In this document: in pieces, positions 37,401-48,858 of the stretch
How positions within the stretch are numbered: the first letter of the stretch is position 1
Layout of the letters: every line of letters begins with the position of its first letter
NCBI GenBank assembly: GCA_963691705.1
Contig: OY829545.1
Coordinates: 14,893,569-14,957,568 of the forward strand
Length of the DNA: 64,000 bases
Reading direction: 5' to 3'
Origin: Viola odorata
Taxonomy: Eukaryota > Streptophyta > Magnoliopsida > Malpighiales > Violaceae
Notes under the pieces: generated by a model
What the model saw: only the letters and a program-made list of their open reading frames with translations
What the model was told of the DNA's origin: nothing
The model's database searches: none
Translations under genes and position numbers: made by a program

Positions 37401-39026
37401 AGCTACATATATCTGGATCTAAAGCTGGTAAGAAACTTATTATTTTAAAACATCAGTTCCATGGATTTCTTGGTCCCTGCTTTCGCTGTACTTTTTAAAA
37501 GCATTAACTCTTTAAGGGTATATACCTTATCAACTCATTATGCCTGTGATTTCACTCTTGCTGAAACTTGAATGGCCCGTACTTTATTCATGGTGTTTCC
37601 TTTTTTTTTTCTTTTTCTTTTTCCCTTTTTTTGTGTGTGCGTGCAGAACAACAAGATCAACTGAAGTTGATACATGATAAATTCAAACAAGATATTTATC
37701 AGCACCTTGAGGTTTGCAAAAGCACACTTGAAGAGCTAGAAGTGCACCAGATTGAGTTGAAAGGAACTGCGAAAAAACAAAGTATGCACCACTCTTGTTA
37801 TTATATGCAGAAAGTTAGAACACCGTTGCCACACAGTTGAAACATGATTAATTAGTTTCAAACTATTCATTTGTTTTATTATGACAAATTAAGCATATAA
37901 CTTTGACATTTGATGGTTCTGGACGTGCCATGATTGAGTTTCCATTATGCTAAATAACCTGGCAAGTATTTTATTGGATTAGTTTTATCTTCCATTTGGG
38001 TTTTTGATTTTGGGCACTTAAAAAATTGGAATGACGTAGTTAACTTACTAAAAGGTTTTGCTCGTAAACTGGGGAAAGGAAGGTGTTAGGTCAATTTCAA
38101 GTCACTGGTAGACTTGATAATATTTGCTCTCTGGTTTCTGTTGTACTTGAATGAGATGGGAATGTCAATGGGGCACGCCTACATGATCAATGCATCATTT
38201 TACTTTATCTGGGCATATCCCTTGATACACCATGGAGTTAGTTTTGACTTGATATCGTGATACTTTTTTATCTCATGAATGACTCCTCTATTACTTACCA
38301 AGCTAGGATAGGTCTGTTATGGAGTCATCACCAACATATATGAATGGATATGTATCATCAATATCAGTAGGAACCTCTAAAATGCCTCATTTTAATTTGT
38401 TAACCATCTGATAATTGCAGAAGCATTGCACCAGAAGCTAGTTATGCAAGTGGAAGAAGGTATTGAGACACAGCTAAATGATGCAGAAAGAAGAATCACA
38501 GCTGTGCACAAGGCAAGCTTGCTTTTTTTCTTTTCTTTTCTTGATGTTTTTGAAGGGCACGATTTTACTCAGTATCGTAATCATGGGCAGATAGAATTTA
38601 CTCAATACTTTTTTTACATTGCATGGACTTCTGCCGTCCTAAAATTAGATAGATTTAGTGACTTGCATGGGTATGCATGTGTTTTTTTAAGTTGGCCGAA
38701 CACGTAAGATATCTGCATATAAGGTGATTTGGAATTTACATTCTTTGGCGTCACTAGGTTTGCTTAACATAGGAGTTGCGAAACAAGAATTTTCATGCAT
38801 TTACAATGACAGTCCTTGGACATCTAAATATCACTAATCCTGGCAGTAAGATCATGTTCATGTATTCAAAGACAGCTCTCAACTGGGCGTCTTAATTAGC
38901 ATGGAAAGTTTGCGATTCAGACAACATGTCTTTTCTTGTTCTTGTTCACTGCAGTTGGCAAGGGAAAAGATGCTGCAACTGAGACTTATCATCACCGAGT
39001 GCTTGAGTGGAGGTATTCTAAATTGA
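34453..39026 (+). CDS. ASY3: meiotic chromosome axis protein ASY3 (PAIR3/Red1-type)
   Basis: Nine coding exons join in frame: 34453-36153, 36264-36408, 36535-36675, 36784-36847, 36954-37103, 37179-37237, 37647-37781, 38421-38512, 38955-39026. This gives 852 aa (Arabidopsis ASY3 is about 790). An untranslated exon ends near 33290 and a 1.15-kb 5'UTR intron precedes the ATG. The conserved start MSDFRSFGSN with SSQSRKISIG matches ASY3. LKMKLWEILGT, NSDTIETDSENADPN and DGFQSPTF follow in a long disordered, basic middle. The C-terminus is a coiled coil (KSSEILMSVSEEIRLKFQNI, QLKLIHDKFKQDI, VEEGIETQLNDAERRITAVH) ending REKMLQLRLIITECLSGG. ASY3 works with ASY1 on the axis for synapsis and crossing-over. 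Two introns appear to use GC donors (after 36675 and 38512). Looks functional. Confidence 0.93.
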
Positions 39027-39568
39027 CGATTTTTTTTCCTGCTGGCTTGCCGCACGATCACAAAATCTGCCATATCGTTCGATAGAAGTCTGAAGGTTTT
39101 ACCTACCTATAACCTAGAGGTTGATCTTACAAGCTCTCATTTTTTTAGGGCTTTGAATTACTACTAGAGGACTATTTCTTAGGAACTGGTTATTCTTCTC
39201 GTAACCATCATGTAGGAAACTGTAGTAACTCTGCTCCTGTCCGTAGCTTTTGCGTCACAGCATTATAGGAAAAAGGCCGTAAAGTGGTCACACTGCGGTG
39301 TTTTATAGGATTAACAACTGTTGATAGTTTGATGTCTTTGTAGTTTTATTCAATTCTTCTGCCCTGTTACACGTCCCATAATTTGAGTCAGTTAAGTGGG
39401 AATTTAATGTTTTAGTCATGTTAAGTGAAATTTGAACGTAAATTTTTACTTTATTTTTTACGTTTTTTATTAGTCGCAATTGGATTGAGTTAATTACAAC
39501 AAGCAGCGGATTTTAGCTTCTGTACATACAAGTATGATCTGATCCATGGAATCAAGATTTTTACTCAA
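39027..39568. other. ASY3 3' flank
   Basis: Probable 3'UTR followed by AT-rich sequence up to the LTR element insertion point. Confidence 0.5.
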
Positions 39569-39573
39569 AATTA

Positions 39574-40675
39574 TGTTGGGGAAAAAAACTCCCACTTGCT
39601 ATTGGGAAAAATCTCCCACTTGCTCCGCTACCACTTGTTGGGAAAAATCTCCCACTTTGGATCGAATAGAAAAATAAAGGAAATACACGACACCGGGAAT
39701 TTACGTGGAAAACCTCAAATGAGGAAAAACCACGGGACAGATATGAGAATTTTATTAACCAGGAAGAAAAATAATACACTAGGTTGTCTTTCAAACCCAA
39801 ATCCCAAATATACCCAAAGGACCTCACTAGAGTAATTACTCAATTTACGACTTAACACAAAGCCGTAACTACAAAGAGGTAAAACAATATTTGGAATACA
39901 CTCGTACAAAGTATGGAATCAATCCATCAACTTTACTATTTTTTCTCTCTTGCAATTCTCACCCTTCCTCTCATATTTTTCTCCCTTATTTGCTACATCT
40001 TTGCAAATGATAAATTGCACCTTGCAATTCCGATCCCTTTCCAATTGCACTTGGTTGCAATGGAATTGATTGAATGAATTAATTCCATGCAATGCCTATT
40101 TATAGACAATCACCTCCTCAACGGACGGTTAGGATCGTTTCCCACCTACTCCCAATCAATGGTGGAGATTGAGTATCTAGAATTCGCTACACATCTAGCA
40201 CATTATAGAAAGCTCCTTGGATGACGTCATTGCTTATGTCATGTTGTATCTAGAATTCTTTCGGAAGGCTCTTCACATCTCCATAATGTGCTAGACTCCT
40301 CTAGAAGCTTCCGGATCCCTCTAGATTCTTCTCAGCTTCATAATGTGCTAGACTCCTCTAGAAGTTTCTGGAACTCTCTAGGCCATTCTCTACTTAGGGT
40401 AGAGTTCTCTTGATCCTTCCGGAGTCTTCTAGATCGTTCCCCATAATGCCTAGACTTCTCTAGGCCCTTCCGGAAAGTTCCACACATGTCTCCAATATGT
40501 GCTAGGCTCTTCTTGATCCTTCTAGAACCTTCCACGGTGGCAATGTAGAAATTAGGATACCAATCTACATACTTCCAGTTTTCCTTTTTCAAACTTGGAC
40601 AACACAAGTCCAATTTTACAGCATTACATTAATTATTTCTTTTAGATGTGGGACTTTGGTTCGCACACCTCAACA
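39574..40675 (+). repeat. 5' LTR
   Basis: Starts with partly repeated TTGGGAAAAATCTCCCACTT blocks, then a shared block (ACACGACACCGGGAATTTAC, CGTGGAAAACCTCAAA), TATA at 40097, the heat-shock-like array, and the conserved end from GGTGGCAATGTAGAAATTA to CACCTCAACA. Confidence 0.8.
40251..40532 (+). promoter_or_regulatory. array of heat-shock-element-like motifs in the 5' LTR
   Basis: Three exact alternating triplets of the HSE pattern are seen: GAAgtTTCtgGAA (40361-40373), TTCcgGAAagTTC (40468-40480) and TTCtaGAAccTTC (40520-40532). Near matches include GAAgcTTCcgGA at 40304-40315 and TTCcgGAgtcTTC near 40417. TCTAGAA/CTAGAAG words recur throughout. HSF binding is inference. Confidence 0.55.
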
Positions 40676-40787
40676 ATCTCCCCCTCGAACAAAGTACCAC
40701 AGAGCTCACAACCAAAGCTCACCAATCTCCCCCTCGAATGAAGTACCACCAAGCCCACCACTAGGGCCCAACAATCTCCCCCTCGAA
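40675..40787 (+). repeat. 49-bp tandem repeats at the LTR/internal boundary
   Basis: AATCTCCCCCTCGAA occurs at 40675-40689, 40724-40738 and 40773-40787, exactly 49 bp apart. The first two full units share GAAGTACCAC/CAAAGTACCAC and GCTCA/GCCCA blocks. The first unit begins where a primer-binding site would be expected. Confidence 0.9.
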
Positions 40788-41011
40788 CAACTCGACCTGG
40801 AGATTCACCACCGTACTCTTTTTATTCGGACAGGAGATCCATCATACTTTTTCAAGCTCGACCCGGAGATTTATAGTGTGTCACCCACATCAAAGCCCAT
40901 TATGCAGGCCCAGCCGAACCTTCGGTTCCGATCAAAGCCCATCTCATAGGCCCAATCGGACCTTCAGCTCCGCATGTCCAATTGAACCATAAGCTCCGCT
41001 AACTCATCGAA

Positions 41012-41367
41012 CCTGGCTCCGGTCAAAGTCCATCGCACAGGCCCAACCGAACCATTGGCTCCGCTACCACTTGTTGGGGAAAAAAACTCCCACTTGCTAT
41101 TGGGAAAAATCTCCCACTTGCTCCGCTACCACTTGTTGGGAAAAATCTCCCACTTTGGATCGAATAGAAAAATAAAGGAAATACACGACACCGGGAATTT
41201 ACTTTATTTTTCTATTCGATCCAAAGTGGGAGATTTTTCCCAACAAGTGGTAGCGGAGCAAGTGGGAGATTTTTCCCAATAGCAAGTGGGAGTTTTTTTC
41301 CCCAACAAGTGGTAGCGGAGCCAATGGTTCGGTTGGGCCTGTGCGATGGACTTTGACCGGAGCCAGG
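41012..41367. repeat. perfect palindrome: 166-bp arms, 24-bp loop
   Basis: Bases 41012-41177 are exactly the reverse complement of 41202-41367. The loop 41178-41201 starts GAAATACACG and ends GAATTTA. The left arm covers the last 60 bp of the internal region plus the first 106 bp of the 3' LTR. After the right arm the LTR resumes with ATCGAATAGAAAAATAAA, repeating sequence already present in the left arm. Confidence 0.95.
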
Positions 41368-42108
41368 ATCGAATAGAAAAATAAAGCAAATACACGACAC
41401 CGGGAATTTACGTGGAAAACCTCAAACGAGGAAAAACCACGGACAGATCTGAGAATTTTATTAACCAAGAAGAAAAATAATACAATAGGTTGTCTCTCAA
41501 ACCCAAATCCCAAATATTTAGGATACCCTCACTCGAAATATGGAATCAATCCACCAATTATTTTTCTCTCACAATTCTCACTTTTCTCTCTGCCCACACC
41601 CTCTTTCCAATTGCTCTTGGTTGCAATCGAATAAATGCTCCATTTACAAATGCATCTATTTATAGATGCACCAGCCCATGTGTGAAAGGTCAAAGCCCAC
41701 AATCAACAAAATCAACAGCTGCATCAAAAATCAATTTTGGTTTACTCCAAGTCCAAAATTGCTGCTTGCTTTTCCAAGTCCAAAATTGGATTAACTTTCC
41801 AATTTTGCTGCGAGCACTCCATTTCTTTTCCAGCTGCCACCTTTTCCTTTCCAACTTGCATATTATATATGCATGCAATAGTACAAGCACTAATTGCTTG
41901 TCTTGAGAAATCCACAAATTAGATTTGTGGCGGTGCAGTAATTCCAAGTCATCAATTGTGGCTTGGACGGTGGCAATGTAGAAATTACGGTACCAATCTA
42001 CATACTTCCAGTTTTCCTTTTTCAAACTTGGACAACACAAGTCCAATTTTACAGCATTACATTAATTATTTCTTTTAGATGTGGGACTTTGGTTCGCACA
42101 CCTCAACA
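41072..42108 (+). repeat. 3' LTR, with inverted insertion
   Basis: Shares the first about 130 bp, the CGTGGAAAACCTCAAA block and the last about 150 bp with the 5' LTR. It contains the inverted segment 41202-41367. Its middle (about 41520-41960) differs from the 5' LTR and lacks the heat-shock-like motifs. Confidence 0.8.
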
Positions 42109-42113
42109 AATTA

Positions 42114-44026
42114 TGTGCTTTTCTTGAGTATAAATTAGAAACTGAGAGGAGTCAAATCGGAGGCGAATCTGCAGGGTACTGTTTGTTTATCCTCTTGTAC
42201 CAATCTGTGCGTGTCTTTATTTTGGAATCAGAACATATCTCCAATCTCTTGCGAGATCTATTGCGATTGTGGTTGTGGTTTATGTTTCGCCAGCCGACAC
42301 AGGTGGCTTACGGGAGGGGGAAAAAGGGTACAGAGTACAGACAACAAGGCAGTGAGGCACGTGAAACACCACACGGGCTCACGTGAAGGTCACGCTGCTG
42401 CTCCCACCATCTCGTGCCCTTTGATTTCGACATTTTTAGACTCCCAACTCACAAGGGGATGAGGGTAGAGTGTGCCTATACCTTGAAGTAGGACCCCTCT
42501 CGTTCCACGTGGACATCTTAATGCTGCTATGTTAGATGTGGGGGACATGTCATCGTTGTGTCGTTTTCGTGCTGAAGCACGCAAAACCCAGTTTTTCATT
42601 TATTTCTTTTGTTTTGTTTTTTGGGAGTAGAGTGGAATCAAATCAAAGCTCAGCTTCATTCACTTAAAGTAGAGGATCACGAAAACGACCCTTCCAACGC
42701 ATAATCAAGTCACACGTTCCTTCCCTAATGGCTCCACCATCTCGTGTCTTTTTTCCTTAAGATAAAGTCACTCCTTCAACTGTAGCGTATGGAATGAAAT
42801 CTTTCCCTCTATTTTTTTCAACAATTCGATTAAGTGCGAACAAAATTAAAAATTAAAATTGTGTGAATAAAATTATGAATTTAATAAAGCTGCTCCACTC
42901 TAACTACAAATAAAACGACTTATACCGATAAGAATTCCATTGATAAAATATGAAATCTGCTGATAAGTCGCATTTGTGTTGTTTTGGTAGTGAATACTGA
43001 ATAGTATGGATATTTTAATCAAAAATATCTTGTTGATAGTTCCCGTTGGCTATTACGGTGTTTTTTATAATGAGCAGTGTATTTATATAATTGGAATCAT
43101 AATCTCTTGAAAGTGATGTGCATGAGTATTGAATATAAATTACTTTGTAGAAGGAATGGTATTTCATTTTTGGGTCAATAAATGGAAGTAAATGCATAAA
43201 AAATGGATTGGGCCCGGTCACGTTGGTTGTGGAGGAAGAGATGGGTCCAGCGAGTACAAGTCCAGCATGATCGTGGGAGCCTAACCTCCATACAGTCCAT
43301 GCCATTACAACAAGAGACGTGCTTACTTTTCGTTCACAACTTTCTGTGATCGCAAGCTCTCGACCGCTTTGCCCATAGGAACGAATGAACGATCCCCATC
43401 TCCGGTCAAACAATCTTGTGGTCGACCGTCGACATGACTCTAAAACCTTAACTAAAACTTTAATATCAATTCTAAACCTCTTAAACTAAAATTCTAAATC
43501 TAAACTTGACTAAGTAATTAATTTACTTATTTGATTTCAATTGAGTTGTGTATTTTGCAGAAACAAATGAATGAAAAATGTAGAAACAATCAACATATTT
43601 TACACTAAAAATTAAAAGTAAAGTGTATTTTACGTTTAAACTATCAATTAGTACAAATTTATTAATAAAATAATTAATATCTCAATAATTATTCTAATAC
43701 TTAGTACTTAATAAAGTGTAGTAGGTCAATATCAGCAATTCAACACTAAGTTTATCTTAGTATTTTTAGAATGTTGATTGTATTTTTTTTAGTGGAATGA
43801 TAAGAGGTTGGACCATCCGACCAGGTATAGATAGGCTAACCTTTTTACATCTGTCCAATAAATAGGCCCATGTGGACTGTCTTTTCAAAATGCTCACTGT
43901 TGGTTTATTCTGCTCATAATAATATCTGCTTAAATATTCCGGCATTTTCCTACGAAAAAGAAACAGATACAGAATTTTGGAAAAGAAAAAGGAAGCCAAC
44001 CTTCTTGAAATATCTGATCGAGTAGC
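42114..44026. other. intergenic between LTR element and bHLH gene
   Basis: No gene supported. A CACGTGAA pair lies near 42359-42385 (GGCACGTGAAAC and CTCACGTGAAGG), which are G-box-like and could belong to the bHLH upstream region. Confidence 0.45.
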
Positions 44027-44036
44027 TATTTATATA
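44027..44036 (+). promoter_or_regulatory. possible TATA box of the bHLH gene
   Basis: TATTTATATA about 120-150 nt upstream of the candidate start codons. Confidence 0.4.
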
Positions 44037-44173
44037 CACATTGGAAAAGAAGACTGCAGTACAAGTTATAACTTCCATTTTCATGTATGTATGGTTTTCT
44101 TGGTTTTTTGAACATTTAATTACAAGAATTAGTTTGACAATCTTTGATTTGCAGGGCTGCAGAGGATGGTGTA

Positions 44174-46088
44174 ATGGAACTGGTGTTGGAAAATGGAATG
44201 ATTGCTATGCGTGGAAGAAATTCTTCCTACTCATTTCGCTCTGGCCTAGACAATATAATTGATGCAAAGGGGCAAAGCAGTAGCTGCTTAAGGAAGCTTG
44301 ATTCTTTTATGAGTACTGATCATCCTGGATCGATCTTGCCCCGAAGCGATTTCGATTTCGACTTGTTTTGTGGAAACAACATTAATAATAATCATAAGAA
44401 CAATCATTTAGCAGAAACCCATGTTGTTCCTGAATACTATGAAGTGAGGAATAATAACCGGGCAGCAGCTACAAATAATATTAATGCGTCTACATTTGTA
44501 CCAGAAATATTGCCATATCCTAAACCAACCAGGGATTGTGGTAATAATTGTTCGAGAAACGGTACGGATTATTTTCAAGATCATGCGATGGATCATCAGC
44601 CAATAACAACAACACAACCTGATGATGAGCAATCTGAAGCTGTTGTCCCTAAAGCTACAAGTTTCAAGAATAGGACCTGCCCTTATGATCAAGATCAAGA
44701 TCAGTATGGTCCAAAGAGCGCAAACTTACCGCGAAATCTTGTCCAACGATCCGTGCCTACTACCTCGCTGTGCTCGCACGAAGCTTCGAATGATCCATCC
44801 TCTTGTTTGAGAAATAGATATGAAGATAGAAGCAGCAGTGATGGGCTGGAAAATTCAAGTGATGTATGTAAAATTATTAGAATTTTCCTCTTTTAGTTAT
44901 CTTTTATGCATTTTTCGTCAGTCCTTATTCTTACAAAAAAATCATACATTTTGGTGCAGATACATAACGATGAACGTAGATTTACGTTGAAATCGAGGCC
45001 TTTAAAGAGAGTTGGAAGCAAAGATAGAAGGGAAAGAAGTTCAAATCGCCATAGTTTGTATGAGAAGGTAATTAGGGTGTGTGATCTATCTACTTAATCC
45101 TATAATTAATTATGTACATGACATAATTATAACACTAATTTTCGCGAGCAGAGAAGAAGAAACAAAATCAACAAGAAGATACGCGCTTTACAAGAGCTAA
45201 TACCCAACTCGAATAAGGTATTTAATCAAAGACAAATGTTTATGTTGATTCGTTTGCTTAATTAAATTAATTGCTACTAATTATGTTGTCGTAATTAAAT
45301 TAAGGCGGACAAAGCAACGACGCTTGACCAGGCAATTGAGTATCTAAAGACCCTTCAGCTACAAGTGCAGGTAATTAGTACTACTAAAGACCATATCTTT
45401 CCGTAATTATCAATAAACTTATAGTTATAGAGTAAAACTTGGGTTCATCATGATGTACTTACATCATAACGTAAGATGATGACACGTGTCCAAAAGTGTT
45501 AAGAATAGTAGTATTCTAGTACTATTTGGGGCACGTGTCATCATCCTAGATCATGATGTACCCAAGTTTTTTTCAGCTAATCAGTATAATATTTTCAGTT
45601 CGAGTTCTCTAACTTATATGATGTGTCATCTTTCTGCTGCAGATGATGTCGTCAATGGGTCCGGGGCTTTGTATGCCTCTATTCATGTTAAGTAGCCCAG
45701 CACTGGAACAAGCGCCGCTGGGGTTCGATGTTTTTTCTCCGATGAGTTTTGGAATGGGAATGGGTGGTGGTGTTGGCGGCAGCAGCGGCCAATCATATCC
45801 ATTACCAACAGCTATGTTTGGCCAAATGTTTCCCATGCCATTTCTTGCCATGAATAGGGGCCAGGGACCTTTTCTTGGTTCTGCGCCCTTCTTAAATTCA
45901 ACAAGTTCATCAGATGCAGTGCTGCACAGCATTCACTCGCAAATGCTGCAAAAGCAAACAGCTGGTAGGATACATATATTTAGCAGATACAGTACTGGTA
46001 CTTCGATTTTTTTTATAATTGTTTTTGGGTTTTTTTTACTAATTTCTGCATTGAAATTGGATGTTCAGATAATGAAAGAAAATTCTAA
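44174..46088 (+). CDS. PIF/PIL-like bHLH transcription factor (group VII)
   Basis: Exons 44174-44863, 44960-45067, 45152-45217, 45305-45370, 45643-45964 and 46069-46088 join in frame to about 423 aa. An in-frame ATG at 44144 would add 10 residues, and a GCAG acceptor at 44151-44154 allows an upstream exon, so the start is uncertain. The N-terminus (GVMELVLENGMIAMRG) resembles a weakened APB motif, the phytochrome B binding site of PIFs. The basic region RHSLYEKRRRNKINKK keeps the H-E-R pattern for G-box binding. The helices read IRALQELIPNSNK and TTLDQAIEYLKTLQLQVQ, then MMSSMGPGLCMPLF, as in PIF1/PIF3-type proteins. It should act in the nucleus in light signalling. The basic region is diverged from classical PIFs (no HNLSER). 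Confidence 0.85.
45436..45568. mobile_element. small palindromic MITE with two G-boxes, in a bHLH intron
   Basis: Ends are AACTTGGGTTCATCATGAT and the inverse of AACTTGGGTACATCATGAT, and inner GATGATGACACGTG is also mirrored. CACGTG occurs at 45483-45488 and 45532-45537, one in each arm. It lies in the intron between the helix-2 exon and the MMSSMGPG exon. Confidence 0.75.
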
Positions 46089-46802
46089 GTGCTGGAAACG
46101 TAAATTGGTGCGACTGGAGAAATTATTCAGGTTGATAGTAGCAGACAAGGAAGTAGCTAGTAGATGACTTAGAAGGAAATCAAGCAGCGTAGTTCTATTA
46201 GTTCTGTACATGATTTGAATATACAATTAATTACTTTAACTTTTCAAGATATTGTTCTAATTTCATATTCTTTGTCCTTCTTTTGTTTGGTGGGATTTGG
46301 CCAAAAGGAAAGGGAAGACTTCAAAAATATACTTTTGGGTGAGGACTAATCTCACTAAGAATTAAGAAATAAATACTCAATCTATAATTTTTTCTGATAC
46401 AAAAATTGAATCAACGACTTTTACTTAAATGGATAATAGTGTCAAATCAATCACACAAATTAAAATGCAAATTAGATTTGTACCCGCACAATGCATGGAA
46501 AAATATATTATATTAATTTTTGTTCTAAGAATAGGAATTAAAATAATTTTGATATATTTTAAATTAAATAATAAAGTAAACTGATTTTTAATTTGAATAA
46601 TCGGTAAAAAAATGGTAAAATATGTAAAGAGATACGAAAAGAAGAGTACCACAAATATGAAGATACCTTTCACATTTTATTTTGAAGAGACTATGAGACA
46701 TAAAAAATGCAAATTAATAAACCATTTTAGTTATCTTCGTTTTTTGAAATCTTTTTCATCATTCGGCTTTTTATATGCAGTGCTACATGAAAAAAATCAC
46801 AT

Positions 46803-46839
<37 letters not shown>

Positions 46840-48858
46840 GGACGTCTATTTCATAAAAAATAATTAATAAATATAACTTTCTACTGAACACAAAATTAAT
46901 TATAAATAATAGTAAAAGGTTCGTCCATAGAGAGTGAGGATCTGATTTTCGTAAATGTTTGTAAAAACCAATTGTAACACTTTGGTGAAATTTGGGGGCT
47001 TTTGTTTAAAAATTACAAACTCAAAAACAATTAAAACAAGTAAAAATTCTAGGCCATGAATTTCTTGGTCAAGAAACGGATCAAGAACGAACAATCAGAG
47101 AAAAGATTCATGGTAGAAGCTTAACAGGTTATGATTCATGAGTAGCAATCATCAATGCAAGGTTATTCATTTTCAATCTACATAGTTACTATAAGATTTA
47201 GATACACTTAGAACCCCTGCTTCCCACCATTATCAAAACCATTTTAGGTAAACTAGCACATTAGTGGCCAAAGATTTACTAACATTGATTAATAACTTAT
47301 CACTTATCAAATTAGTACATACATCCAATGTTTCTTGAGAATATAAGATGAATTGAAAAACAAAAAATAAACTTTTCGTTTTACAACGTCTGTTAACTAT
47401 TTTTGAATTATGAAAAAAGATAAAAAAAAAATTAAAAGTATCAACAAACATATAAAAAATATTATATTGATTGAAGTTGTACATATGAGTATTCGAACTT
47501 TATCCACACCACATCATTTTAATATACTGTATCACCTTCCTAACGCTTCAGTTTCATATTGTTTTATAGATATTGATGGCTCCCCTTATGTTGAAAAATG
47601 TTGGAAGACCCACTACAAACTGGGCTTGACCTTATAATTAAACGTAGGAAAAGAAAACAAGAAGCCCAAGTGCAATATAAGGTTTGGTAACATTCAATCG
47701 AGCCCAAAAGAGCTAAATGGGCCAAAGTGGATGAAAGAAGTCAGCCTGCTAAGCCCATTGCACTGGATTAACATTCAATAGATGAGATCTTGATATCAGT
47801 CGAAGATTATGATATCATAAAATGCAACATAATTATAAATATTCAGTTGTTTTGTCAATGAATGGAATTAAATACATAGCAAATTTTTTTGTTTGTTTTT
47901 TCAACTTACAAAAATTGTACTTGTAGATAAATTAAAAAAAAGAAATGTAAAAGAAAATTTAGAAGTAGATAAGATAATGAAGCGCGTCTTCCCGTTAATA
48001 ATTGAAGATTAGAAGTAGCAAATCTGATGAAAGAAAGAAAGAAAAGGCCAGAGAGTTACGTGGAGAGTTACATCAGACGATCGTATGTTGCCACGTGTGA
48101 CGTCCATATTGCTAAACATGGTATTCCTTATCTCAACCTCCATGTTCACGCAAGCCATGACATCATCATCCGTGTCACTATGCATCTATGGCAGTGCAGT
48201 AGCTTGAAGGGTTGAAGTTGAACACTTTTTTTTCTAGAACTAGAAAAAATGTTTCCATCATTTTTCAAAAAGAGAAAAAGTGAACAATTAAGTTAAATTG
48301 TTTCTCATTTTTTTTGGTTTGGGCAAAATATGAGTTTCACACACAAATTACAATGTCTTTATGCTAATTTTTTATACTTTAAAAAAAGTAAAAACTATAA
48401 TTATATCTTTTAAAAGTGACAAATTTAGTAACTTAAATGATAATAGAAATGCTAATGGCGGTCACTTATTTCTATTATCATATGATAATTTAATAGTTGG
48501 AATATCATACGATAATAAAGTGATAGCGATAGCGATAGCATCTCTATTATTATATGAGTATTAATAATATATATGTCAATTTATTTAACATATATACACA
48601 AAAAATGCTACTTTCCGTTCCAAATAACAATTTAATTGAAACGCTCTTATCCTTTAAATATATAAATTTATTTTTATATATTTTTAAAATAATTTATTTA
48701 TTTTTGATAAATTTAAGGTGAAGTTTCAACTTGAATCTTGTTATTTCTCTATCACCGACAGCAATTCACTATCGTTTGAAAACAATTTGTGAATTTAATT
48801 CACTCATATATATATATATATAACATCTTACATGCAACTTCTCCTCCTACTCCAAGAT
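46089..48858. other. intergenic between bHLH and first P450
   Basis: AT-rich with no supported gene. A (TA)n run of about 16 units lies at 46806-46837 and a shorter one near 48807-48822 is just upstream of the P450 start, where it may act as a TATA region. Confidence 0.5.

Larger units (their letters stand above)
39569..42113 (+). mobile_element. non-autonomous LTR retrotransposon with 5-bp target duplication
   Basis: The element (39574-42108, 2535 bp) begins TGTTGGGGAAA and ends CACCTCAACA, with TGTTG...CAACA termini typical of LTRs. It is flanked by AATTA on both sides (39569-39573, 42109-42113). The 5' LTR is 39574-40675 and the 3' LTR 41072-42108, each with a TATTTATAG box (40097-40105 and 41657-41665). 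The internal region is only 396 bp with no gag, protease, RT or integrase, so it must be mobilised in trans (TRIM/LARD-like). I see no classical tRNA-Met primer site after the 5' LTR. The LTR ends match each other but their middles do not. Confidence 0.88.

Noticed and set aside
39561..41513. Several open frames with repeated SPTC/CWEK-like words in the LTR element
   Set aside because: They are translations of the TTGGGAAAAATCTCCC repeats on both strands, not a gag or pol gene.
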